Source: Gymnorhina tibicen
Lineage: Eukaryota > Chordata > Aves > Passeriformes > Artamidae
DNA: 64,000 nucleotides
Direction: 5' to 3'
NCBI GenBank assembly: GCA_013399875.1
Contig: VXAZ01002115.1
Location: 290,570-354,569 of the forward strand
The translations under genes were made by a program, and so were the position numbers. Of this stretch, positions 1 to 11,802 are shown one piece after another. Position 1 is the first letter of the stretch, and the number at the start of each line of letters is the position of its first letter. Below the pieces are notes generated by a model, which was not told the origin of the DNA, searched no databases, and worked only from the letters and a program-made list of their open reading frames with translations.

Positions 1-454
1 CATGACCAGCGTGATGCACATGGCAATGCCTTTCTTTTCCTGCTCTCTTTTCCTGCTCTCTTTTCCTGTCATGTGTGCCCCTCGGCACTGGCACAGGGGA
101 GGAGGGTGCTTGCCATCCCTGACCAGCAGGTCTGCCAAGGAAGCCTGGAAGGTCTTCAATCCCAGCAACTTGGAGTTGAACCACATCCTCTTCCTCCTTC
201 CTCTTGTCTCAGGATGCTTTCAGTCCCTTCTGTGACTGTGGCTGTGCCAGAGAGGAAGCACTGGAGAGCTGAAACACCCCCCAGCACAGGTTAGCCAAAC
301 TCTTCTGAGCAGCAGCATGGACTGGCCGAGATAAACCCAGGTCCCCAGACCACATAATGAAGACCCCAGACCACATTTTTTAAACATATATTTGTGCATG
401 TTACAGAAACCAGATATATTCACAGGCTCACAGGACAGCTGAAGATGGAAGTCA
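1..454. other. Intergenic, nothing recognised
   Basis: Unique sequence with a small duplication of CTTTTCCTGCTCT near 31-66. No gene signal. Confidence 0.6.
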
Positions 455-750
455 CCTGTAGATGCCATCCCATCCAACTCCCCTGTTCAAGCAGTGTCAG
501 CTAGAGCTGGCTGCTCAGGACCACATCCACTTGAGTTTCAAGTATTTCCATGGATGGAAACACCACAGCCTGTTTCAGCAACCTATTCCAGCATTAGACT
601 GCCTCCACGGTAAAAAAAAGTTTCTTATGTTTAAGCTGAATTTCCTGTATTTCAGTGTGTGCCCATTGGTGCTTGTCCTCTCACTGCATAACACTGAAAA
701 GAGCCTGGCTCCCTACCATCAGGTGTTTGTATATTTTTATGTGGGTTTTT
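455..750 (-). mobile_element. CR1 LINE 3' fragment, diverged
   Basis: On the plus strand the text follows the reverse complement of the CR1 3' region: CCATCCAACTCCCCTGTTCA, then a GCTGCTCAGGACCACATCCA-like segment, GATGGAAACACCACAGCC, CCTGTATTTCAGTGTGTGCC and CACTGAAAAGAGCCTGGCTCC. The element is therefore on the minus strand. It is truncated at both ends, lacks the terminal octamer, and is too diverged for its frames to mean anything. Confidence 0.85.
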
Positions 751-2894
751 TAATACCCTATGTGTTTACAATAAAAATGAAAGCAGACTTCTGTAACTGA
801 AGCAAGAATTGAGCCAAATAACACATAAAGAAAGAGAGGCCAGGAAAGCAAAAGTGGAATGCAAAGCTATATAGTAAAATAAACAGTAAGCTTGTCTGTC
901 TGCATATAAGAGCATCAAGATTTGTTATCTGATGCTACCAAACTTACTCAGATCACGTGTTTTCATATCTCCTAAAGTGTGTGTTTCAGCCTAAAGTGTG
1001 AAAAGGATTTTCCCTGGCCTAACACCACCTTAATCCCCCACTACATTCCAAAATCCTGCACTGCTGAGAAGCACATCTGAAACTTCAAAAGGAGAAGGTG
1101 TTCGAGGCTTTCAGATGGGGCAGAGAGGAGCTGCCTCACCACGGCTGCACAGCCCCCTGCTCGTGGTACTTCCACAGCAGCATCAGTTCAAAACACCCAC
1201 CTGGCTAAGGCCACTGTGTTCCTGCTGGACAAAGCCTGGTGACGCATAAACAGCAGCAAACAGCCTGTTGCAGTGGAAAATATTGGACAGCCCTAAGCAT
1301 GACTACACATTTACCCACATCCTACCGTGTCCATTAACGCAGGTAATGTTACAGCAATTAAAACCCATGTGTTTTCCAAGAAACCACAGTTAACCCGACT
1401 CTTTAGAATAGCATATCAGAATAATATCTCAGATGCCACTATGTGGTTGGTAGGTGCTGGTGAATAACAATGTTTTTAATGGTAAGTACTTCATGTAACA
1501 TTCTATTTTGAGGGGCTTTGTACATTAAGGAATTTTCCTTCTGAATAGTTCCATTTAATTTCTTAGTTTTCATTTAATTCAGTGTGAAGTAGTAGCATGC
1601 ACAAGCCAGAGTCAGTTGCCTTTATTATCCTCTGGGTAAAGGATTACAGTAAAATAGTCACAGAATCTCACTGAAGGCCATTAGGAATTTTTTGGACCTG
1701 TTTTGAACCCACCTTCATAGCTACATCTACCACAATGTCACTTGAACTTCTAGTGTATTTACCATCAGCTAAAGGACATTTCTATACGATACAGCAGCAC
1801 CAAGTGAGACCAGTCCTTCTGGGTAGTGGACACTGCTGGACAGTACCATGCTCTGAGTCTCAGACTTCTCCTCGCTGTTTCTTTATGCCTTATTAAAGCC
1901 TAAACTGTCATAAATTGAAAGGGCTTTCAGAAATTTTAGCTGCAAAAGCTCATACGCTTACCTCTCTCTAATCTAATCTAGTATGTCCATGTATACTTTG
2001 GATGATGGAGAGAAATAATGTAATCTATAAAACAAAATGAAACTCCAGAGGAGACTGAGGTTATGGCGGCTCTGATTTTCGTGGTCATCCATTACATGTT
2101 TTGCATTTGGGGGAAAAAGGCTTTACAGACAATTTCTTATTTATTGGTAACATATAAAAGAAAAATATTTCCAGGTGAGCCTAATCATAGAGGCTTCAGG
2201 TTGCTGCTTTGTAGAGAGGTAAAACCCCTTCAGCTGGCAGGGTGCTGAGCAGGAGGACAAATATCCACCGTGTGCAGTAGGCCTTACAAGCACTGTGGGC
2301 AATAAACGCCAGTCAAGCAGGTATTTTTTTTTAAGTATAAAATAATTATTCTGCCTAAAGCTTTGTATTTCCTCAAAAAGTTTACAAGGAAGATGGACAC
2401 TAAATTATCTACTTTATGTCCACTTTCTCACAGACTCCCTTTTTTTTGGTTATAGATAAAACAATTCATTCTTCTAGGAATGCAATTTCTGCCTCTTTAT
2501 GAACATGCAAAATGGCTTTATTATAATAAGACATTATTCTGCTTGTATCATTTATTGACATGTCTGAAGTCTTTTAAGAACCATGGATGAAAGCTGCTAT
2601 GCAAGTGCCAAGTACATCATAAATTATTAAATATTTCTTCAAATTCTGCTTGCTCAGTCTTCATTTCATCTGCTGATGCCAGATTTCAGAATGAGATATG
2701 CAAAAGTCCTTTATGAAACTTTCCCCTCCTCAGCATCCTGCCTGTGCTGTGCAAGATCAGGCAGAATCAGAATGAATCAGAATATGTGCAGTTTTCTGCA
2801 AGGAATTGCACACTTCCCTGGGCGACCTGACACTGCTCTGCACCTGAGAAACTTTGCAGGCCACTTGTCTTTCAAATTAAATATGAAAAAAAAA
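751..2894. other. Intergenic, nothing recognised
   Basis: AT-rich unique sequence. A segment near 1660-1730 (CACAGAATCTCACTGAAGGC) faintly recalls an old CR1 end, but not enough to call. Confidence 0.6.
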
Positions 2895-2965
2895 GAAGGA
2901 AGGAAGGAAGGAAGGAAGGAAGGAAGGAAGGAAGGAAGGAAGGAAGGAAGGAAGGAAGGAAGGAA
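2895..2965. repeat. (GAAG)n tetranucleotide microsatellite
   Basis: About 71 bp, some 17-18 perfect AAGG-type units after a short A-run (2886-2894). The short frames over it (EGRKEGRK and SFLPSFLP) are repeat artefacts. Confidence 0.96.
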
Positions 2966-3104
2966 TAAGTTGATTATTTGCAATCACTCCATTTGAGGCT
3001 GTGTCTCTCTCACTTGAGTGTCCCTGCAAGGCAGGGTTCCTGACGGCAGCGAGGTTAAAAGCAAGCACCAGCCATGTACAGCCCTGCCGCTCTGAACAGC
3101 CATG

Positions 3105-3390
3105 CCTGGGTAATGCAAATTACGCTGCTGCTGCTGGGCATTTAAGATCTATGTGAACATGCTGTCAGTCCAAGATCTAAAACTTATTCAGTTATTCAAA
3201 CTAATTCAATTTCATCACCCAGCTCTGACACCCCCGGCACTTGCTGCAGACCATTTTAATGGGAAGTATATGTGAGTGCAAACACCTGGGAGGCAGACAG
3301 CAGGGGGATTTTTCTGATACAACAGTCATCACCGGGGTTGTTAACAGCAGTGGCATTTATGTGATCCTAATTATGCTGTAAGAATAAGAC
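3105..3390. promoter_or_regulatory. Candidate conserved non-coding element
   Basis: Unique sequence with a perfect octamer ATGCAAAT (3113-3120), several TAAT cores (such as CCTAATTATGC near 3366-3376), a CTG run and E-box-like CACCTG. This is pattern judgement only. Confidence 0.2.
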
Positions 3391-3867
3391 AGACAAGGAA
3401 GGCTCACACTCCTCTTCCTGCACTGCTCTCACACCGTCTGCAGGCTCCCAGTGCCGCTGTGCAAGTGCCCACACCTCACACGTCCCCCACTGCCCTGTGT
3501 CCTGCACTGGCCATCACAGTTGGCTGTGCTGCCTCACTCGCCCTGTCCATGGGCAACACATTTCCTGTCCTGAATGTCCCTGGTCGGGCTGACATCAGTA
3601 TTGTTCAAGCCTTCAGCATCTCCTAGGTCAGACCAAGATACCAAAGAGTAGACAGAAAGAAAAGAAGAACAAGAAACAAGAAAATGGTAGAAGCAGAGAA
3701 CTTTAGCCTGCTAGCTGGCCTCCAAACACTGCACAGACCATTGTGACTTTAGCAGACATGGTACAACCACTTGCCATACTTATATTCACATATCTTTCTG
3801 CGAGTTTTAAGAGCATGCAAAAAAGTCTTGCCTTGAGACCAGGTTCTGGTTTATGCTAAGGTTCCCA

Positions 3868-3911
3868 CCTTTAAGGTCCTTCCAACCCGAGCCATTCTAT
3901 CATTCAGTGAT
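3868..3911 (+). mobile_element. CR1 LINE 3'-terminal scrap
   Basis: TTTAAGGTCCTTCCAACCCG followed by CCATTCTATCATTCAGTGATT matches the last 40 or so bases of CR1 (AAGGTCCCTTCCAACCC ... ATTCTATGATTCTATGA). It is very short and diverged. Confidence 0.7.
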
Positions 3912-4023
3912 TTTCAAACACCAGTAAGTTCTAGACATGGATGTTTTGGTTCCAAAACAATATTGCATATATTGTGCATGAAGATAAATTAAAAACTGGA
4001 TCTCTGGTAGATCCTAAAGTATG

Positions 4024-4135
4024 ATTAGTAATGGGGCTAGATCCAGCAGGGTTCTCACAGGACTGAGTCTTGGGCCAGCCTTATTTAATATGTTTTCAAT
4101 CAATATTCCAAAAGATGATATAAAATCTTCAACGA
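4024..4135 (+). mobile_element. Degraded CR1 ORF2 reverse-transcriptase fragment
   Basis: The plus-strand frame from 4021 contains LTGLSLGPALFNMFSIN. This matches the reverse-transcriptase segment VPQGSVLGPVLFNIFINDLD common to CR1 ORF2. The nucleotides (GGTTCTCACAGGACTGAGTC, TTGGGCCAGCC) also follow CR1. The catalytic box is not included. It is an isolated old fragment, not a functional gene. Confidence 0.6.
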
Positions 4136-6639
4136 GATGTCTGAAGATGCCTGTACTGGTCACCCAGCACAGAACAGTGATCAGGACCAGCTTGTGGCTA
4201 CTGAATGAGCTGAGCTGAAAGGCACACCTCAGTGATTTTTTGGGTTTGCAGGAACCTACCACCCTAGCTGGGTAATTCAGGTGGGATGCAGGGAAAGGTT
4301 GGCTGCCGCATGCCATATGGGCTCAGTCTGCACTTCACCTTGAAGAGAGGTAGTGAGAGCCATGTCTCTGTAGAAAAACACAGAGGTGGTGGTCTTGGTC
4401 AGTCCATGCAGAAGAGGAAGTGGGGTGGGTTTTGACCTTGTTGAAGGACACATTCCGGCTACCAGGGATGTCACAGCAGTGTCCCAACACCTCTGCACCA
4501 TGCAAAGCCTGGGCTGCAGGCTCTTTGGCTGCTGGGATGTGGCCTTAGGGATGTGAGGTGGCTCAGCCTCCCCAACACCTTCCTTCATCTGAAGGATGAG
4601 CAGGGAGGCCACCAGACAACTTAAGAGTCTGTGATTTACCAGGGGCCACGCTGAGATCACTTAATGATCAGAATTAAAATGTGCAGAGCTCTGCTGAGAT
4701 GCTGTAGCTTATATCAAAGCTGCACCCACCAAGGTCAGAAATCCAGGGAGGTGGAAGGCAAAACAGAGATGAAGTGACTTAGTTCAGGTTTTATATTCCA
4801 TTAGCAGCCAAGTCAAAAGCAGCACCTGCTTTCCCTGCCCTCAGCCTTGCCCCCAAGCTGAATCTTTGCAGCCGTGGCACTGAACAAAAAAACAGCTTTT
4901 AAGGAAGTTTATGCAATCAAGTTGCTTTTTTAAACACAATGGTAGTTTTCAGCAACTCATAAAGAAATTCTTCATTCACAAGTCACAATTACCTTTGTCA
5001 TTAGAAGGGTTGTTGTTGATATTTTATTTTTTTGTTGTGATTTATTTATGGAAAACTTTACATTTGAAGCTTCTTCAACCACACAGGCTAATCATGTCAG
5101 CTCATGTAAAACAAGGCAGAGACTCGGCCTTCCTCTTTGGACAGGAGGGCTCCTCAAAAACCGGAAAGCTGCAGCTCCAGTCCCCAGCTGTGGCAGCAGT
5201 GTCTGCCAAAAGGGCTGGGAGTGTACCAGGTCCTTTCAGACCTAAAGGAACCATGATATACATGTTCCCCCTTCCCAAAACATGCAGCTGAAAAGAAAAA
5301 AAGGAAGAAAGGAAAAAAATATCATACTTTAAAAGGCATTTTGACAGCACTGAAAACAGGTCAACCTTAGACTTGTTTCATCACAAGAAAACAAGGCAAT
5401 AATGGCACAGTGATGCAAATACCAATTTGCTCTGCTTTCATCACACAGAAAAATTGTTCCCTCCACTGCAAACAATGCCAAGAGGATCCCAGAGTAGGAC
5501 AGATGTGCCCTTCTGACACACCAAACATTTTGTGGGGTGGGCAAGCAATGATATATGTAAGAACAGTAGGCAAAAGTGCTCTTGACTTTATCTTCTAACT
5601 TGCTTGAGTACAAAGAATGATTATGGTCAAAAGAATAAATACTGCAGATCCCTCAATAGGAATTTTCCTGATGAAATATTGCTATCTTTTGGCATTTGTT
5701 GTGCATCTCAAATAAGCCAAATATCAGAACAGAAAAAATATTCCTACTTGTTCTCAAATCAACAGTGTTTTCACTTACCATTAACATCTTGTACATGTGC
5801 AAAAAAAAAAGCCATAAACATGACTGTGGGCCTTGTTCCTTTTACTTTTCAGAGGTAAAACCCATAAATATCTAAAATATTCTTTGATTCCTTTTCCAGA
5901 ATCACTGAAAACAGTAAAATTGCTGTAATTTTGATATAATTTTCTCACATTAAAGGACTTTGTTTCCTTAGGTCCTTTTGAATGACTGTGCTCATGCTGT
6001 GCTGGTTGTGGTGGGGGTAGAGGTAATTTTCTTCCCAAGTGGCTGGTGTGGGGCTGTGTTTTGGATTTCTGCTGAACACAGGGCTGATAACACAGAGATG
6101 TTTTTGTTGTTGCTGAGCAGGGCTTACACAGAGCCAAGGCCTTTTCTGCTGTTGGTTGTGCCACGCTGGCAAGAGGGCTGGTTGTGCATGGGAGGCTGGG
6201 AGGAGACACAGCCAGGACAGGTGACCCCTGGCCAAAGGGATATTCCGGACCATGTGACATCATGGTCAGTGCTTAAAGTGGGGGGAAGAAGGAGGAAGGG
6301 GGAGAACATTTGAAGTGATGGTGCTTGTCTTCCCAAGTCACCATTAGGTCTGATGGGGCCCAGGTCTCCTGGAGATGGCTGAACACCTGCCTGCCGTGGG
6401 AAGAAGTTAATTAAATCCTTGTTTTTCCTTGTTTGCGTGCACAGCTTTTGCTCTCCCTACTAAACTGTTTTTATCTCAACCCACGAGTTTGCTAAGCTTT
6501 TAGTCGTCTGATTCTCTTCCTGATCCTGCTGGTGAGGTAGTGAATGAGCAGCTGTGTGGGGCTTGGCTGCTGCCTCGGGTTAAGCCTCGACACATATAAT
6601 AGGAAGAATAAGCATCACCAAATAATTATCCTGTTATTA
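4136..6639. other. Intergenic, nothing recognised
   Basis: Unique sequence. Open frames up to 160 residues (5781-6263 minus; 4277-4660 minus) have no recognisable content and overlap each other on both strands. Confidence 0.6.
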
Positions 6640-6644
6640 CTCAA

Positions 6645-6849
6645 CATGAAAATTGCAGCAGGGCATGAAGGACCTTATAACACAAACCTCAACTTGATGC
6701 CATGACAGTTTTTTGCCTTTTTATGTGCCCCTTTTATATACCCCTTTCCTATACCCTTTTATATAGCTTCTAAGTATCCTTAGTGCTTTTAGCCCACATA
6801 CTTGTAATCCCTAAGTCTGATAACCAGCTTAGACCCAAAGTTCCGTTAA
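6645..6849 (+). repeat. Imperfect direct repeat, copy 1 (within LTR-like block)
   Basis: It shares a series of landmarks with 6853-7038: ATGAAA-TGCA-AGCA, GAT-CCATGA-TTTTTGC, TTTTATATA-CTTTT runs, AGTATCCT-AGTGCT, TTGTAAT-CC-AAGTCTGATAAC and CTGTTAA or CCGTTAA. The offset is close to 200 bp at the GAT-CCATG landmark (6696 and 6896). Confidence 0.8.
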
Positions 6850-6850
6850 N
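6850..6850. other. Single ambiguous base (N)
   Basis: An isolated N at the junction between the two halves of the duplicated block at 6640-7038. This is consistent with assembly uncertainty there. Confidence 0.99.
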
Positions 6851-6852
6851 CT

Positions 6853-7038
6853 TATGAAATGCAAAGCATACAAACCAGGGATGATTCCTAGCACTGATTC
6901 CATGATGATTTTTTGCATTTTCTTTTATATACCTTTTATATACTTTTTATATAGTTTTTAGTATCCTCAGTGCTCTTAGCATGCATGCTTGTAATTCCTT
7001 AAGTCTGATAACTTAGCATAGTTCTAATATTCTGTTAA
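6853..7038 (+). repeat. Imperfect direct repeat, copy 2 (within LTR-like block)
   Basis: Partner of 6645-6849. This copy is shorter and has lost part of the leading segment. Both copies carry repeated TTTTATATA motifs. Confidence 0.8.
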
Positions 7039-7247
7039 AACAGGTGACCAAACATCCTGGAGGCCTCGCAGTTGGAGGCCAAAAAGCCCTACGCTATCCT
7101 GAGAAACTAGGGTCCTCCCTAGAACACATCCTGTATACTAAGATTAGGCCTATCCAGTGGGGAATTCCTCAGGATGGGGGAATATCATGCTATTCACTCA
7201 AGCTTCTCATTGGGGAATCTTTGATAGATAAGCTAATTTGCAAGGTC

Positions 7248-7253
7248 TATAAA
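7248..7253 (+). promoter_or_regulatory. Candidate LTR TATA box
   Basis: TATAAA in the probable LTR, 76 bp ahead of ATTAAA at 7329-7334. The spacing suits a short R region. Confidence 0.4.
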
Positions 7254-7370
7254 TTGTGTACGCAATCCATTGTGTGTGCGCATTTCGGCGCATTCCACCT
7301 GGGCGAGTGGTGCACCATAAGGATCCTTATTAAATGCTGAGTAAAAACCCCTTTTTCCCTTAACCATGTC

Positions 7371-10300
7371 AGACAGGAACCCCAGGGAATGCCACAGTGA
7401 AGTGGAGGCTACCCAGGCAGAGGAGGATGGGGCCCTAGCAGCCTCCTAGCTTTTATTCTTTCCACACCTTTGCATATTGGGAGCAAATACCTATAACCTG
7501 ATTATTCTGGGGACAGATATGAAGGAGATAAGGCACTATGGCTTTTTGACCCCAGCCAGCCCGCAGGGACAGCCTTGAGTTTAGACAGAGTGCTGTGCAC
7601 TGGTGCAAAGCAAATAGGGCACAGTAGGACCAGTTTGCAAACAATAATCTCTCTTTATCAGTACATCTATTTATCAGTACGAGGAGGAAAATCCAAGGTT
7701 TGGGTTTTAGGCTACTTTGGGGAGGGAACGGAAAAAGCAAGTTGTGAACACATCTGGTTTTTCCTGATCTCTCAGTAAAAGAGGCATATGGGTAGGGATG
7801 GCTGGTAACAGCCAAGCTGCACTTAAAATGGCAGTAGGTCACACTCACATGATAGCTTACGAAGAGGGCAAGGTCTGGTCCTAGCTGTAAATGGGGAGAG
7901 CAGCATGTGGGAAGCAACTCAATTGACAGGCAAGGACCCGAAAGGTCACGTAATAGGGTTCAAAGTCTGTTTAACCATGCACAGCCACTCTGGGAGAGAG
8001 ACTATAAAGCATGAGGTAGGTGAGGCACAGCTTTCTGCATCGAATCACACTGTCTGGGCTAAATCACTGGAAAAGCAAAGCCCTCCTCACAGCAGCCGTG
8101 TTGTTAAAGGGTGCATCCCTGCACTGCCCCCACCATCACTGGGCAGGCACACGTGGGCTCGCAGCCCCCCACCACCCACCCCACATCCCCCATCTCCATC
8201 CCACGGGCGGCGGGGGAGGGAGAGAGCAGGCACAGACAGCTGTGGCCAGACCGATAAGAAAATCTGGGGATTTACGTGGTTCTTGTAACCAGATCTCTCG
8301 TCCCCGGAGGGGCTGAGTGCATTTCACTGTGTGCGTTTTGCCACCTGCCAGGCCTGCACTCTCCTTGCAGGACGGAAGGAGGGCTGCTTTGTAGGGCTGC
8401 TCACCGGGAGCACTGCAGGGATGGCAGAAGTCAGGGGGGCTGCGAAGCAGCTGGGCTCATGAGAAGGCTCATCATCTGTCCTTTGGGGTGTCTTAGTGTA
8501 CGGGGAAAAAACAAAGCACAAGATGGCCAGGAAGAGGATGTCTAAACACACATGGTGGCAGTGCTCAAAGCCCCACGGCATCAGCAGTGGCTCCTACAAG
8601 GTGCCAGGATACCATCCTCTCCCGTCCTTGGGAACCCACGAACAGGGCACAGGTCAAGAGAAAACTACTATGCCTAAATCCCACCAGACTATCTCACGAG
8701 CCCTACTGGCTGGGAAGTTACAAGGCATTTTTCATCCATTCAGAGGGATTATTTAAAGCGTAAAATACCTGAGGGACTCCAGGCTTGGGAGAACAGAAAG
8801 CATTTGTCTAAGCTTATTTTAGGGAAATAGCACAGTTAAATGTGAATGCAGAGGCTTTTAACCTATAAAAGCACACAAACAAACCACACAACAAGAGCAG
8901 TTCAAAGATTTCTCATTTACTTAGAAGCAGAAAGACATGACAGGAAAAACCTAGGGGATGGAAAGCTTTAAAAAGGGACATTTTAAATAATGTTTAACCT
9001 AGTCCTGAGATACTTCAGCCCACATTCAGCTAAAAGTTCAAGGAAGAAAAAAGTACTAATTCCTTTGAAAACATCCATGAAACAACCCTACTTGTATTCA
9101 CAAATATATTGAATTAGGTCTTTGTTAAATTGAGAGAGTCTTTCCTGTTAGACCAATATTATGCATCAGAGAGGAATTATCCACCCTTTTGTTTTATAAA
9201 ACAGGCTATTTGCCAAATGCTGTTCCATTTAGCAGACCTAATTTTATTTCATCGTATGATTTTATTTGTCTTTTAAGATTGGTTCAAATAAATCTTAGGT
9301 AACCTAGATATTTTTTAAAAATAGAACAGTCACTATTTGAACTGTAGAAATCAATTTTTTTGGTCTTCTGCAGTTCCATATATGGTTCAGGACTCACGTG
9401 CATGATTTATGTGCATGCATAGCTACTCCTAACACTGGCTGGAGTGTTCCCCCATCTTTGCAACTTGAGCTGCTGCATTCAGTCACATGATAAGCTGTTA
9501 GAAACCAGAGCAAAGAGACCAGGGTGAGCAATGTTCTTTTGCAGACCACCCCCAGCAATGAGACTGCACCTTGGAGATTGGAGAGACTCAGCAGGGGAAG
9601 GTTTTCTGCCCTACCTTGCACCTCTTTTATATCCTGCTCTGCACTGAGTCTGTTCTGCTCCTTCCCCTGAATAGATGGTGTTGTGGGATGACTGCTTGCA
9701 ACCTGGCTACAGCCCAGGACTCCAGGCAGTTTTGATCCTGTGTAGCCTAAAGGAGAAACCCTAGCAACTGGCAAAATCCTTCTGGAGCACAAGTTCCTTT
9801 ATGAAGCTTAAATACATTTACATGCCTGATTGACTCCCCATCTCTTTTCAAATCTGATCTGAAAACATGTATTCTTGCTCACTCAGATATTATTTACTGT
9901 CGTGCCTTACAGTTGCACTGTTGGGCAGTACAGAAATCTGTAATTGTAGTTTGCACAGAAGATTATACATAAAATAAATTAGAAATATATAAGTCACGCT
10001 AGGGAACTATATTAAAGATAAGTACATAAAACACACCATACTTCCAACTCTCTCCAGGTATTCTTGATCCTTGTCAGGAGCAACATCTTGGCCCTGGAGT
10101 ATATGTGGGCTTGGTGAGCACATCACAGGGGTGCAAGAAGCAGGGCCCAGGCTTGAGAGGTTACACCAGCTATGACCTGCCTGCAGGTAGAAGGACCATC
10201 TTATGGTTTTTCACCAGAAGGACACTGTTGGGATCAAACTCCCCATTCTTCCTTATGCAGGACTGACCACAGCTAAGCATGAACAGCATGCTTATATAGT

Positions 10301-11802
10301 TGAAGAGCAGCTGAATTAGGCCTTCAGCAAGGGAAGGCTGAAGGCCTTCAGCTGAATTAGGCCTTCAGCCTTTCACAGGAGGTGAAATATTAATGGGAAA
10401 AAAGGTAATTTTAAATTAAAGAAAAAGGTGGAATAGCTAAATATCCAGATACTCCCTTAGGAGAGTATCCCTTAGGGTTATACTTCATGAATATTTGAGT
10501 CTCATAGTAATTCAGGAGCTATGTCTATGAAACTCCTATAAACATTAATTATATGCCAGAAACCATATCTTCACACTTCAGCCTACAGAAGTTCAGATAT
10601 ATCTAACCCTCTGATAAGCAGCAACAGCTTCCAATAGCCTAACATTAGATAATTAAAGGGTTTCTCTCCTCGTGATACCCAGTCACTTCATGATCCTTTT
10701 AACAGACTGACTCATAACAACAGCTTTTGAGACAGGGAGATGCTACCCCATCACAGGGCCAGGGGACAGAGCCAGCAAGAAACTGAAAGGCAGGGTGGTG
10801 GTGGAGGGGGAGGCAGGACACAGCCAAAACCTGCCACCGACTCTTCCAGCTGATGACAAAATGTGCTGAGCTCGCAGAGGCTGGCGGGGCCCAGCAGGAT
10901 GTGCTGCCCTGGGTGTGCATTAGCTAATTCAGACAGCGTAACTTGGCACACCTCTGCTGCCTTCAGCAGCGCTCCGTCAGCCTACACCCACTGAGCCTCT
11001 TGGACCTAAGTCTAAAAAGTATATATTTCACCCACCTTTGATAGTTCTTGTAACAAAATACTGCAAAGTGCATTGCTGGAACCAAATCTGCCCCAGCAGG
11101 ACACCGGAGTGGAAAACCTAAGATTTCTTTCTGTCTCTCCGATAACTGCTCTCACTCACAAACACGGTAACATATACCAGCAAATGCTTTTTGCGTACCT
11201 ATGCATTTCTCTGAAGGACAGGAACGTTTTGCAATTCATTTCTATTGCTACTATTCATTATGCTACTCAATTACATTAAGTGCCCTAATTACTTATTTAC
11301 AAAGGGTTAGTAACTCTGTACTTTTTACCTGACCTATATACTAAGCCTGCAGGCAACACTTTTCTGCATTCGTCTCTTGCTAGCAGCAGCTTTCAATAGC
11401 CCTTTGTTTCCCACACAGCATCAGGTCGGCAGGGTTTCAGAGGGAAGCATGACTTCCAGTTGATGGTGAGCCCAGAGCTGGGCGAGCCTGGGAGGCCTGG
11501 TGCTTTCCTGCACTAATCTCACTGTGGTCTGTACATTTCTGCTGGTGAAGACAGGAAACCCTGGCCTGTGTTCCCAGCAATGGCATGCACAGACTGGGGA
11601 GTGTACCTCCTCGAGGTGTTCACAGAGGACAACAGGCTGTGAGGGGTGCTGTGTGCCAGGGCCACATCTGGTAGATGCCTGCCTGATGACACCAACCCTG
11701 GGGCACTGGAGATCCCACAAGCCCTGTGGACGGGCAGCTGTCCTCACAGCCTCACCCGTCCTCCTCTGTGGTTCTGTGGTTCTTCTATTCCCTGTATGGT
11801 TT
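7371..11802. other. Intergenic; GC-rich patch near 8080-8480
   Basis: The part just right of the LTR-like block (7440-7920) may still be repeat-derived; a minus-strand AATAAA-type site lies near 7455. A C/G-rich patch at 8090-8240 includes runs of CCACC. The rest is AT-rich. No exon or known repeat was recognised apart from the palindrome at 10337. Confidence 0.5.
10309..10369. repeat. Duplicated 20-mer around a 16-bp palindrome
   Basis: AGCTGAATTAGGCCTTCAGC occurs at 10309-10328 and again at 10350-10369. Between and overlapping them lies the perfect palindrome GCTGAAGGCCTTCAGC (10337-10352). Confidence 0.9.

Larger units (their letters stand above)
6640..7370 (+). mobile_element. Probable ERV LTR with duplicated U3
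   Basis: The right part has LTR-like promoter architecture on the plus strand. TATAAA at 7248-7253 is followed 76 bp downstream by the poly(A)-type signal ATTAAA (7329-7334) and a T/C-rich stretch. The left part is an imperfect duplication of about 200 bp, as often seen in U3 enhancer regions. I could not find convincing terminal inverted repeats, a target duplication or a primer-binding site, so the boundaries are approximate. No gag, pol or env-like frame adjoins it. A minus-strand frame at 7453-7917 next to it is open for 154 residues but resembles nothing known. Confidence 0.5.

Noticed and set aside
1660..1745. Possible old CR1 3' end (CACAGAATCTCACTGAAGG)
   Set aside because: Only scattered words match; too little to separate from chance.
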